From NCBI GenBank assembly GCA_028274465.1, contig CM051456.1, forward strand, positions 4,775,545-4,839,544: a DNA stretch of 64,000 nt. The letters are read 5' to 3'. Source of the DNA: Plantago ovata. Its lineage: Eukaryota; Streptophyta; Magnoliopsida; Lamiales; Plantaginaceae. Below the pieces are notes generated by a model. That model was not told where the DNA came from and did not search any database. It saw only the letters and a list, made by a program, of their open reading frames with translations. Every line of letters starts with the position of its first letter. Position 1 is the first letter of the stretch. Positions 39,685-49,547 of the stretch are shown here, one piece after another. Position numbers and translations under genes: made by a program.

Positions 39685-40069
39685 TTTCAGTCCCAATTTT
39701 GTGAACTGAACCGCCTTATATTACTCTTCTTACTGTTGTCTTTTGGATTTTCTGCACTTTATCATTGGAACTAAATCGGCCTTTTTGAAGCAATGTTCAC
39801 TTTATTAAGTACAGGGCTTTTTGAAGCAATGTTCGCTAGTATAAGGCGGTGTCCGACTAGAAATAAGGTGGTGTTGTAGATGTCGTCCGACTAGAAATCC
39901 TTATATATTCACAAAATTGGGACTGAAGAGGTTTATAGTTGTTCTTCCCAAATCACTCACATTACGTTTAGTGAAGTACTAAGCTAGCAACAGAGAGTTA
40001 TCTGAGAGCTAGAGTGAGCCCGATAGTGAAAAAAAATCCTAACAACCACTTGTTAATCCATTCGAACAA

Positions 40070-40220
40070 ACCGAGGGTAGGTGTGCATGAATATGAATCT
40101 CCAGGCAATATAATAGTAGTTCAGAAACATCAATCGAATCTCATTTCTTAAGACTAATGTACGTATGTGTTGGTAAGAATGATTTAGGGGCTACATGCAT
40201 GCATGGTCACATCAAGATGA
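40070..40220 (+). repeat. Dispersed repeat, copy 2
   Basis: It matches 21205-21340: 'gaatctccaggcaatataat', 'agaaacatcaat', 'ttggtaagaatga' and 'ttaggggctacatg' in the same order. Confidence 0.7.
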
Positions 40221-40934
40221 AGAGCTCTTTTTTTTTTTACCGTCTGGAGAATTTGTTTCTTGGTTAGGGTTTGTGAATTCGATTTGGGGTAAAAAGTTGC
40301 ATTTGATATGGGATTTTATAAATGAACTAATTACTTACTAATTCGTTCATTTGTTAGTTCGAGTCTATCCACTATTTCATTTGCTAGTTCAATTCGTGCC
40401 ACTAAGCACAAATCCGCCTGCCAAGTCAGCAAAACTCATAGTTTGCCAAAAAGAGGACCCCATTATTTGTTTTGTATTAAAAAAAGGACCAAATACGAAT
40501 TGAACCTCGACTTAAAGGATCAAAAGTGCAATTTACCCCGGAGCCATGCATCCATCCCATCTCAGTTGGAATCGAACCCTCATACTATGAAACCGGAGTG
40601 GATTGTACTTTTCCAGTAGAAGAACGATTTTGATTGATGATGAAACGTTAGATACATGGACGAATTTAATTATGTCCGCCATTGAGTTACACAAAGAAGA
40701 CGATGGAGAGACTCAATAGCCAAAGCACAATAGGCGAAGAGATGTTAAATACATAATAAAATATCAATAACGTTAATAATAGAAAAAACTGTTGATCGAT
40801 CGATCGATTTAAGACTAAATATTGGTGCAAGAAGAGGAACATAGATAATAAATAAATATATTCAAACCACATTATGAATAATACTATACTAGTACGAGTA
40901 GTATATTATGGATAGAGAGTACAAGATAGAATAA

Positions 40935-41575
40935 AAATCTTCACACACATGTGTGGCTGTTTTGGAGTCGGGACCGTCGCAACCCTAGAGACCAAAAGCT
41001 TTGATATCCGCCGACCATAAACCCTTGCGTTTGAGACGGAAATAGTTGAATTTTGGGACGACTACACTTAGACGAGGCAACATGTAATTTCTTTTGGCAG
41101 AAATGCATCCAATTCGAGAACTTGAAAAATGTTTGAATGTTTACCTCAAACGGAGAAGTTGTGGTGGTGTCAAAACGCGGTAGGGGGCCACAAACGGTAG
41201 CATTCAAACGGGCAGAATGACACCGATGTTGCTGGAACCCTGGTAGAGTCGCAAGTGTGGAGGTCCCAACCCCGTGTTAACTAAACGGTCAAATTTTTAT
41301 AGTGAATTGTGTTGAAATCGTTATCGTTGTAAACAGAAATTCCAAGATTCCATTCAGCAATAAGTTGTAACGGATCGTTAGTGTTGTTGTAGAGCGAAAC
41401 CGAAGCATGTTCGAGAAAAAAGAGTAGGACTTGACTGTAATGTTGTGATAACGATTATTATAAAAAGGAAAATCATGCCAAGTGCCAAAAAACAACACGA
41501 TCACCGTACACAAAATAGTATCAATTTGACGGTCTTTTTCTCTATAAGGTGGTGGTGGTGCGAAATCCATACACT
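40935..41575 (-). pseudogene. NHL/LEA2-like gene, broken copy A
   Basis: The minus frame begins MDFAPPPPYREKDRQIDT, then a hydrophobic stretch that needs a frame change to continue (GMIFLFIIIVIT). It then reads 'EHASVSLYNNTNDPLQLIAE' and 'NTIHYKNLTV' followed by TAG. After a further shift it reads LNATVCGPLPRFDTT, VNIQTFFKFSNWM and KKLHVA. The order of proline-rich N-terminus, one membrane segment and LEA2-type beta region resembles NDR1/HIN1-like proteins, though I am only moderately sure of the family. At least two frameshifts and one stop make it non-functional. Copy B at 42600-43270 has different lesions. Confidence 0.5.
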
Positions 41576-41679
41576 GGGATAGATCAATGATGTGGTAGCA
41601 GAACAGAGGGAGTAGTAGTTTTTTGGTACTAGCTAGTTGTGTTGTATATATGACACACAAGACTTCGATCAATTTTCTC

Positions 41680-41680
<1 letters not shown>

Positions 41681-41743
<63 letters not shown>
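41681..41743. repeat. (AT)n microsatellite
   Basis: About 55 bases of uninterrupted AT lie between broken copy A and the Helitron end. Helitrons insert between A and T, so this tract is a natural target. Confidence 0.95.
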
Positions 41744-41744
<1 letters not shown>

Positions 41745-41985
41745 CTAGGAACCGCGTCACACGCGTAGCTTAATCTTGTAAAACATTATTATTTTATTAA
41801 ATAATATATTGAATTTAAATGGAGTGAATATATAATTTTCACATAATGATTTCAAACGTAATAAAAAAAATAACTAATTGAGTAATTAAACTTAATATAA
41901 ATGGTGTGCTATAAATGTATAGTTTTTGTAGTTATGCAATTAATAGATTTGAATTGAACTATATTAGACATACGAAAAGTATTCT
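41745..41985 (-). mobile_element. Helitron 3' end, copy 2
   Basis: On minus it ends 'cgcgtgtgacgcggttcctag' followed by T, with a perfect CGCGT/ACGCG hairpin before CTAG. The next 240 bases match 27030-27247 in reverse, apart from a small insertion near 41865. The element runs towards higher coordinates; its 5' TC end is not located. Confidence 0.7.
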
Positions 41986-42169
41986 TCCGGTGAGTTAAGA
42001 ACCATCAGATACATCTCTACACTTTGGAAACATTCAACTTCAAAATCTGCAATGCATCTTTTTCGCATGTTAATTGGTATTCTTCATCAGTTGAATATAT
42101 TGCCAAGTACTGTTAGCTTAAACAATATTGATGTTAGCTTAAACAATATTGATGTTAGCTTAATTGTCT

Positions 42170-42560
42170 TTTTTTTTTTTTTTTTTCCAACAGAAAACTA
42201 AACTACTCAAAAGAAGAGTACTATGCTACGAGGACGAGGTCCTCTACATCTTTATTTAAAAACGAAAGGAGAGACGGAGGTGGCGCCGCCCAAAGGTGGA
42301 GCCCATCCACTTCATGTCCTAACTTGGCCAACAAATCGGCACATGCGTTCCCGCTTAGTGTGTTGCAAAATGCTTTCCCATGGTCGGCGAAGAAAGCTCC
42401 GCACATCTTCAAGTAGATTATGTAAAGGGTGCTCCCTCGTGTCTGTGGACTTACTAGCTTGAATATGACTTCCGAATCCGTTTCCACCACAATCTTCGGC
42501 GTCCTCCTATCCCATGCTCGTTGTAAGCCTTGTCTCAAGGCCAACAGCTCAGCTGTCTCC
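42170..42560 (-). mobile_element. LINE 3' fragment with RNase H and A tail
   Basis: A minus frame reads ALRQGLQRAWDRRTPKIVVE, TDSEVIFKLV, then NACADLLAKLGHEVDGLHLW, an RVT_3 RNase H domain as found at the end of plant L1-type LINEs. It is followed by an A tail (poly-T at 42170-42186 on plus). The 5' part is absent, the usual 5' truncation. It sits in the spacer between the two NHL-like pseudogenes. Confidence 0.75.
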
Positions 42561-42599
42561 TTATGAATATTACTATCCTAGTAGTATATTGTGGATAGA

Positions 42600-43275
42600 G
42601 TACAAGTAGAATAAAAATCTTCACATGCATATCGACACTGCGGTGAGTACAGACCATCGAATCCCGTTCGCTCGATATTCTTGGAGTAGAAACCCTTGCG
42701 TTTGAGACGGTAACATTTGAATTATGGGGCGACTACACTTAGACGAGGCAATGTGTAATTTTTTTTGGTGAAGATTCATCCAATTCGAAAATTTGAAGAA
42801 AGTTTGAATGTTTAACTCAAACGGAAAAGTTACCTCAAATGGAAATGTTATGGTGGTGTCAAAACGAGGTAGGGGGCCACGAACGGAAACATTCAAATGG
42901 GTAGAATGATGCTGATATTACCGGAACCCTGGTAGAGTCGCAAGTGTGGAGGTCCCAGCCACAGTGTTGACGGAGACTGTCAAATTTTTATAGTGAATTG
43001 TGTTGAAACTGTTACCGTTGACAACAGAAATTCCAATACTCCATTCAACAATAAATTGTAACGGATCGTTGGTATTGTTGTAGAGCGAAACTGAAGCATG
43101 TTTGAGAGAAACAATAGGACTGCTTTGTGCAGCGGTAAGGTATATTATTTATTATAATAAGGGGAATCATGCCAAGTGCCAATAAAGTCACGATCGTTAT
43201 CATAATACACATAAAAGTATCAGATTGACGGCCTCCTTCTCTAGAAGGTGGTGGTGGTGCGATATCCATTGACAT
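42600..43275 (-). pseudogene. NHL/LEA2-like gene, broken copy B
   Basis: It is parallel to copy A: MSMDIAPPPPSREGGRQSDT, a hydrophobic stretch (TIVTLLALGMIPLIIINN), then after a frame change 'LKHASVSLYNNTNDPLQFIV' and NTIHYKNLTVSVNTVAGTS. A stop (TAA) follows TLPGFR, and the frame resumes with LNVSVRGPLPRFDTT and FKFSNWMNLHQKKLHIA. A short in-frame duplication adds a second 'FPFE' unit. The shared 3' flank (about 40872-40940 and 42562-42625) shows that both came from one tandem duplication. Confidence 0.5.
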
Positions 43276-43516
43276 TGGGATAGATCGATCGATAGGTAGC
43301 AGAACAGAACTGAAAAAGAAGAGCTAGTAGTTTTCTCGGTACGTGGTTGGTTGTATTGTAGGACACAAAACTCTCAATTTTCTAGTTAGGAAACCACCAG
43401 TAATGCAAGTCATTCAATTACGAATTTTTCTTAAAGAATTATTTGTCTAACGGTCGAACTCTTTACTGGATTAAATATGTCAAGAGAAGAAAAGAAGCTT
43501 GAATCAAAGAAGAAGA

Positions 43517-43609
43517 GTTAACATAGGAGTTGAGCCGGACAACTCGGGAGTTAACATAGGAGTTGAGCCAGACAGCACGGGAGTTAACATAGGAGTTGAA
43601 CCAGAGCAG
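43517..43609 (+). repeat. 33-bp tandem repeat inside the LTR (three units)
   Basis: Units begin 'gttaacataggagttga' at 43517, 43550 and 43583, the last slightly shortened. The same array is in the 3' LTR at about 46243. The period is a multiple of three, so an open frame reads VNIGVEPD-type 11-residue repeats. There is no sign it is translated; it may be an LTR enhancer array. Confidence 0.85.
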
Positions 43610-44060
43610 GTTAACTCCTTGGTCAACACCGTCATATTGAGAGAGTCCAGATCTCATCAGGAAACTCCACATCTAGAAGGAATATGCTATATCCTGAAAA
43701 TATGTTTGAGTTATCTTAATTAAAGATAATCCTACAGCTTTGTATATATCTGTACAATCAGTTTAGATTAATGTCATTAGGACTCTATGACTCTTTAGCT
43801 TAGTATATATAGCAGCTGTAATTCTTTTGTATACAACTTTTGTATCAATACATCTTCATATTCAATAAGATGATTATTCATCTCCATTCTCTCTTCTTGC
43901 AATCTTTTCCAAACGTTTCATATTCTGACATGGTATCAGAGCAGGATTATTGATCCTTGCTAATCAAAATACGTTTGGATGAGAAGAAGATATTTCAGTT
44001 CATTGTCATTGAACAATCAATTATTTTGCTGCTATACTTCGAGCAGAAAAGAAAAAAAAA

Positions 44061-44197
44061 TTAAAATCATCATCATCGATCTGAAGCTGATCGGAATCAT
44101 CATCATCAATCGGAAAACAAAAAAAAAATTAAAAAAAAATAATTAAAATCATCATCATCGATCTGAAGCTGATCGGAATCATCATCATCAATCGGAA
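44061..44197 (+). repeat. Tandem duplication inside the Copia interior
   Basis: 'aaaatcatcatcatcgatct' plus 'gaagctgatcggaatcatca' occurs twice, about 80 bases apart, separated by an A-rich spacer. It lies between the primer-binding site and the captured gene fragment. Confidence 0.8.
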
Positions 44198-44238
44198 TTC
44201 AACAAATAAAAGAAAAAAAATCATATTATTCGCCTTCT

Positions 44239-44600
44239 TCAATCTCTCTCTCTCCTGAAATTGAGCCCTCCTCTAATCTCCATCAACGCCCCAATCCAAT
44301 TTTCACCAGATCGAAAACCAGATACAGTGTTGTAACCAAAGCCACAATTCCCAATCCAATTCAATTCAATCTTCTTATCGGCGGCAAGTGAGTGAATCGA
44401 GAGCTGATCCTCAGCATCAAAGTAAGAGAGGTTTCCACCGGGGATGACGTCGCCAACTGCGATCGGAGCCATTGCTGCTTAGGTGATGGTGGTTGAAAGA
44501 TTTGTCGCTTTGATGTTGGTGAGAGGCGAGGAGGATATGGAGACTTTTTCCTTCTACTCTTTTTTGTCTGTTTGTGTATGTGATGATATATCCAAATTTG
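44239..44600 (-). pseudogene. Captured peroxiredoxin (PRXIIB-type) 5' gene fragment
   Basis: Antisense to the Copia element, the frame from the ATG at 44472 reads MAPIAVGDVIPGGNLSYFDA then EDQLSIHSLAADKK. This matches the N-terminus of cytosolic type II peroxiredoxins (thiol peroxidases). After residue 34 the homology stops and sequence like an intron or leader follows, without the catalytic cysteine region (the family's PGAFTPTCS block). About 120 bases before the ATG look like a normal 5' UTR. Loss of homology right after AAG may mark an old exon-intron boundary whose GT has become AT, which would favour capture of genomic DNA over mRNA; that is inference. It cannot make an active enzyme. 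Confidence 0.75.
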
Positions 44601-46660
44601 CCACAATTTAATTACTAATCAAATTTGCCATGGTCGATCAGTATATATATTATTCACAATTTTATATAACATAAGCACTTAACTTGTGTATATATATATA
44701 TATAAAAGAAGATTGGAATTTAAGGGGAGAGTGATTGCACACTCATTTAAAATCTCAATCGCAATTATCAGTGATTATTTTTCACTATTTTGATAAGGAG
44801 TGATTTCAAATTGATTGTTCACTCAATTGTGAAATAATTTCACATTATCATTACAGGGTTGCCAAAGAGAAAACCCAAAAATATTTGAGAATCAATTGGT
44901 AGTTGAAGGGGGAAATATGTGATTCACATTAACCCCAAATACCAACAGATCATGGTCTCACTTCATATTCATCTTTTTACCTTGGAATCTCTCTCTAAGA
45001 ACCAACTATGTTGGGAAAGACTGGAGACAAAAAGGACTCATCAAAAATTGCAAAGTCTTGCTGTCAATGCTTGCAAAAGTCTAATTACGACTTCAAGTAT
45101 ATATCTAATAGGGATGTTATATTCTCTAAACAGATTATTCAAATTTAAAGAAAAATTCAATTTTCGATTATGAGTAAAAACTCATTTGAAGGAAAGTTCA
45201 GTTTTCATTCTGATTATGATCAGATCATTTCATATGCAACTTACTTGAAAAGTAAGTTGAAGCAGAGGTTTGTTTTATTACCAACAACCAATATGACTAA
45301 AATTAGTTTTTTGTTTCATGTTGCAGTCTTGTAACTCGGAGTCACTTATAAGAGTTTGCTTAACTTGAGAAACGATTCTTTCAAAATCTGTCATGTTAAG
45401 AAATTTTGATTGATCTCACACATATGAGATTTATAATTATGGTTGAAATCCATGAGATTTAGGTTAAAGTGTAAGTAATGCTTTCATTGAAATTGAAAGT
45501 TTGTGTACACTATTTATTTGTCTACCTTCAAGGACTTGAGGAATGAATAAATATTCACCGTGAGCTTTTAAATTTAGCCAAAGGGTTCCATCATCAATTT
45601 CAAGTTTCAATAAGAGATCTTGAAGAATTAAAATGACCTTACATTACAATATTGTAAGTGTCGGAACCTAGAATATTCTGAAAATCATTTTATGTTCAAG
45701 ATGAACATAGAAAATCATTTTATCTATGTTCCTCTTGAGGGGAAGTATTAGAATATAGATTGTACATAATTGGATTCGACCATTGGACTCAATTAGACGT
45801 ACACAATGCTTTCCTCATGGTGATCTGGGTGAAGACTTGTATATGCAGCTTCCTCCAGGCTACACCATTACGGGGGAATGTCTAGAAAATAAAGTGTTGA
45901 AATCTCATCCTCTAAAGGCATTTTCATAGGGCAGAGAAAGTACTGTCTTGAAATCATTCAGAATGTGGTTTATTAGGATGTAAGCCCCTAGTAGTTCCAA
46001 TGGAACAAAAATAAAAATTAAGCAAAGAAGCAGGAAAACCACTTCAGAATTCGACTATCTACAGAAAGATAGTTGGAAAGCTAATTTATGTAATGTTCAC
46101 TAGGCCAGACATATGTTATTCTGTCAATGTTCTGAGTCAATTCATGGAAATCATTTAGTCCAAGATGAACATTGATTTCATCTATGTTCATCTTGCGGGG
46201 GAATGTCAAAAGAAGAAAAGAAGCTTGAATCAAAGAAGAAGAGTTAACATAGGAGTTGAGCCGGACAACTCGGGAGTTAACATAGGAGTTGAGCCAGACA
46301 GCACGGGAGTTAACATAGGAGTTGAACCAGAGCAGGTTAACTCCTTGGTCAACACCGTCATATTGAGAGAGTCCAGATCTCATCAGGAAACTCCACATCT
46401 AGAAGGAATATGCTATATCCTGAAAATATGTTTGAGTTATCTTAATTAAAGATAATCCTACAGCTTTGTATATATCTGTACAATCAGTTTAGATTAATGT
46501 CATTAGGACTCTATGACTCTTTAGCTTAGTATATATAGCAGCAGTCTGTAATTCTTTTGTATACAACTTTTGTATCAATACATCTTCATATTCAATAAGA
46601 TGATTATTCATCTCCATTCTCTCTTCTTGCAATCTTTTCCAAACGTTTCATATTCTGACA

Positions 46661-47621
46661 AAATACACCTGAAATTAACCGGCAACAGCGTGACTCAGTC
46701 TAAATACAACCAAAGTTTAGCCCAAAGGAATGGGAGGTTATTGAAAATCTCAGTAATTGGTCTCACCACTCATCATTTTTCAACACACCAAAGCCTTGTA
46801 TACATTAAGGAAGCAAGACTCATTCTTCTAAATGTTCAGTCAACAAACAGACTTCTTCTTCCTAAATATTTTAGATAACATTTGGGGAAAAATTGGGACA
46901 CCAAATTTGTGTGGATAGAAAGAAAAGCAAAGCGAAGTTAAATGATAGGGATATGGAGAATGACACCTTTCTACCTCCCACCTCGTCCAATTGTACCGTT
47001 TTTATATGTTTTGACAACGTCTAAGAAATGGCAATCCTTTCATTACCAAAACGAAAAAAGAACTTTTTAACCGAGAATAGAACTTAAAAACACTTTGAGA
47101 TAGCAAACGACTATGTATAAAAAGGCAAAGTAAAAAACACAATTGAAACAAATAAAAAGTGATTTACTTGCTAAAATGTTTTTGAAAAATTATGATTTGG
47201 AATGTCCAATGATCGTTCGTGTGTTTTCTGCCAAGGGATTGAATCGACCAAGCATTTATTTTGGGTGACAGCCAATGATTTTACAAGTGGTATGAGACCG
47301 TTTGGGTGATGCCATTGAGACGTGTGTGGGTTAGTCATGAGTAACCTCGCCGGTCCAAAAGGCCGGGTCTCAATCCATTAGTGACCGGGTCGTTACAAAT
47401 ATGATCATTATGTAGTCTGATCTAATATATATGGTTCTTTTTTTTTTAATGACTGAATATTTATAAATTATTTGTCGGTAGGTTCGGGGTTAATAGGAGG
47501 TTAAACGAGACATAAAAAAATTAATTTTTTTTAATCGGGACACTTCAAATGTTTAACATTCATCAACATGAAAAGTAAATATAAGAATAATAGTTGAAAC
47601 AATTTTGTGCATAAAATGAGA
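46661..47621. other. Intergenic between Copia and chorismate mutase
   Basis: No gene is recognised. A CG-rich patch at 47330-47395 ('cggtccaaaaggccgggtct') may be a transposon remnant. Confidence 0.45.
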
Positions 47622-49547
47622 TTACTCGAGGCGAGAAAGGAGGTATTCAACTTGGACTGATTTGGTTAAAGGGATCACCGTATCTTTATACAAGCCAGAC
47701 ACTTGAAATGGATAAACCTTGTATTTGCCTTCGTTCTTGTCATCATCAACGTACTGCGCAAACATCTTAGTTTTATTCCGCACTCTCTCTATGATAGTTT
47801 CTTCGACACTTTCAAACGTTAATAGCTTCATCAGAGCATCCCTATCCTGTAACAGATACCGCGAAATACCAATTAGGAGTGCTCAGTACAATGCCTAGAG
47901 GATTTAACAAACTGCACATTGGCAGTAGGCCAATTCTTGAACAGTATATTGTGATCATATGATGGTAGGATGACAATGTACTACCTTAGCTTGTATTGCT
48001 GGAGTGTAATTTCCAGGGGCACCCTTGAATTTAACTTCTGCTACGAACTTTCCAAAGTGAATTCTTCGTGAAAGAGCCTATACAAGATCAACATAACTCC
48101 GTGAGTTCAATTCTCCCATGGGTTTTCAGACACTAATTACACATTTTTTTCTCTTCTTATAAAAGCTAACATACCTGCAAACACTCTATATCACTGGCCG
48201 CAGTGGCAGCGTAATTTTTATCATCTCCTTCTAAAGTGACGAGAGGAAGCCACGTGTTTAGATAGAGATCGAGTATTTTGTCATTTATGTTGATGGACGA
48301 CGCTCCAGGATGCAAAACCTGGACATACTCGTACAGTTAAATCTATCTCTAAGCACATAAACAATTATGACATGTTGATTATATATAGTAAATTCGAAGC
48401 AATAATTCCGCAATGGGATGGATACGTACCGCCCCACAAGAAGGGTGTGACACCAGAGGCGGTGACAGATTGTTGGGGAAAAATGCATTCTCTTCCGGTG
48501 ATGTATAACGCCCGGCCTGAAAATGGTAGCAGTTGATAAATTGAAACAAACAAGCCCCATATTTGCTTTATGTTTTCATACCCGGTACAAATGGATATTG
48601 AACCATGCAATATTTAATTGTAGGTAATAAAAGAATCTGAAGTTTAACATCTGGCTGATAGATGATCAAGGGCCGATTCAAGATTTAAAGTTCTGGGGCG
48701 AAATTGTAAATCGGATTATGTTACGAGGTCAAATTTTATAAAAACAATAATATATTATTACCTATAAAATAAATAAAAATTTTGCGGTCATATGCCCACC
48801 CTGATTTTATTATCGGATATCAATTTCAATAAATTAGGCCTACAATTAACTATCTAATCAACTCATTTATGAAGGGGAAATTGCATTTTTGGTCCCTTAA
48901 ATGGCAGTCCCCCGTGATTTTGGTCCCAAGTCAATTTTTTTTTGCACTTTTGGTCCTGGGACCGTATTACGTACTGTATTTATACGAAGGGACTAAAATC
49001 GTGTGTACAAATCTCGTATTTATAAGAAAAGGACCAAAAGTGCAAAAAACAAATTGATTTGGGACCAAAATCGCATGGGGACTGCCACTTAAGGGACCAA
49101 AAATGTAATTTTTTCAACTGTAATTCACTCCTTAGCGAAGAGACATTCACGATTCTTGCTCCAAACGTGGATAGCCGTAGAGATGGAAGAAGGGCTTCAC
49201 TAACATTCAAATAATCGACACCTTTCAAGTTTCATCAAACACTTTAAATCATCAATTGTAGTATAATATCAAACTGTCGCAAGCAAATAAAGAAAATCCA
49301 AAAAACAATAATTCTGCACAGAATGAATATACAGAAGTACCTTGGATTGAAGAGATTCGGTTTCTGTAAGGAGGAAATGGAACAAAGAGCCGCCGGGGAG
49401 GTTTGGGTTTTTTTCGTACAAACGAGAGTTGATGGGATACTTAGCCCTCTGAATGAGACTGTAGATAATGGTATCTTCTTGGCTAATCAAACTATCCCTC
49501 AACATATCCAGGTTCATCAATCCTTGATTAGCACTGCAATTCTCCAT
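47622..49547 (-). CDS. Chorismate mutase, cytosolic (CM2) type
   Basis: Five minus-strand exons: 49547-49341, 48516-48430, 48318-48175, 48077-47985 and 47846-47622. All are multiples of three, giving 251 aa. Family blocks are NLDMLRDSLISQEDTIIYSL, SPEENAFF, TAASDIECLQALSRRIHFGK followed by FVAEVKF, then DRDALMKLLTFESVEE and PLTKSVQVEYLLSRLE at the end. The enzyme converts chorismate to prephenate, the first committed step to phenylalanine and tyrosine. The protein starts directly at the family N-terminus (MENCSANQGLMNL) with no transit peptide, so a cytosolic CM2-type is likely, and such forms are usually not controlled by aromatic amino acids. Exon 2 (LSPPLVSHPSCGA) and 'DLYLNTWLPLVTLEGDDKNY' are more divergent than usual, so it may be a fast-evolving paralogue. 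Intron 1 holds a large foldback element. Confidence 0.92.
48876..49114. mobile_element. Foldback (MITE-like) element in chorismate mutase intron 1
   Basis: The left arm 'ttgcatttttggtcccttaa...tgcacttttggtcc' (48876-48955) and the right arm (about 49029-49114) are near-perfect inverted copies of about 85 bases. Each contains three 'ttttggtccc' motifs. The unpaired centre is about 75 bases. It is non-coding. Confidence 0.85.

Larger units (their letters stand above)
36561..40930. other. Gene-poor repeat block
   Basis: It contains a LINE fragment, a long inverted-repeat element with a SINE inside, another SINE and a dispersed repeat, all listed separately. A short frame with its own TATA-like 'ctataaaa' starts at 37945 (MAERLEIENLAKSSSKEEQE) and meets a GT at about 38041. 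It could be a first exon, but I recognise no family and find no second exon. Confidence 0.45.
43478..46660 (+). mobile_element. Non-autonomous Ty1/Copia LTR retrotransposon
   Basis: 5' LTR 43478-43930 (453 bp) and 3' LTR 46204-46660 (457 bp) both start TG and end CA. By eye they differ by one base and a four-base insertion. The element is flanked by a perfect 5-base duplication, aaata, at 43473-43477 and 46661-46665. The primer-binding site 'tggtatcagagc' (initiator Met-tRNA) directly follows the 5' LTR, and a purine tract 'gcgggggaa' precedes the 3' LTR. The interior keeps only scraps of Copia reverse transcriptase/RNase H near 45780-46140 (LDVHNAF, a one-base gap, then GEDLYMQLPPGY; later GKLIYVMFTRPDICYS and LSQFM). 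Gag, protease and integrase are absent. The element must rely on enzymes from elsewhere. Confidence 0.93.

Noticed and set aside
43478-46660. CRISPR-like or prokaryotic repeat array (33-bp units in LTR)
   Set aside because: Units are directly adjacent without spacers and lie within a eukaryotic LTR, so this is a minisatellite, not a CRISPR array.
48869-49228. Overlapping frames on both strands repeating 'LHFWSLKWQSP'
   Set aside because: They are translations of the two arms of the foldback element inside the chorismate mutase intron.
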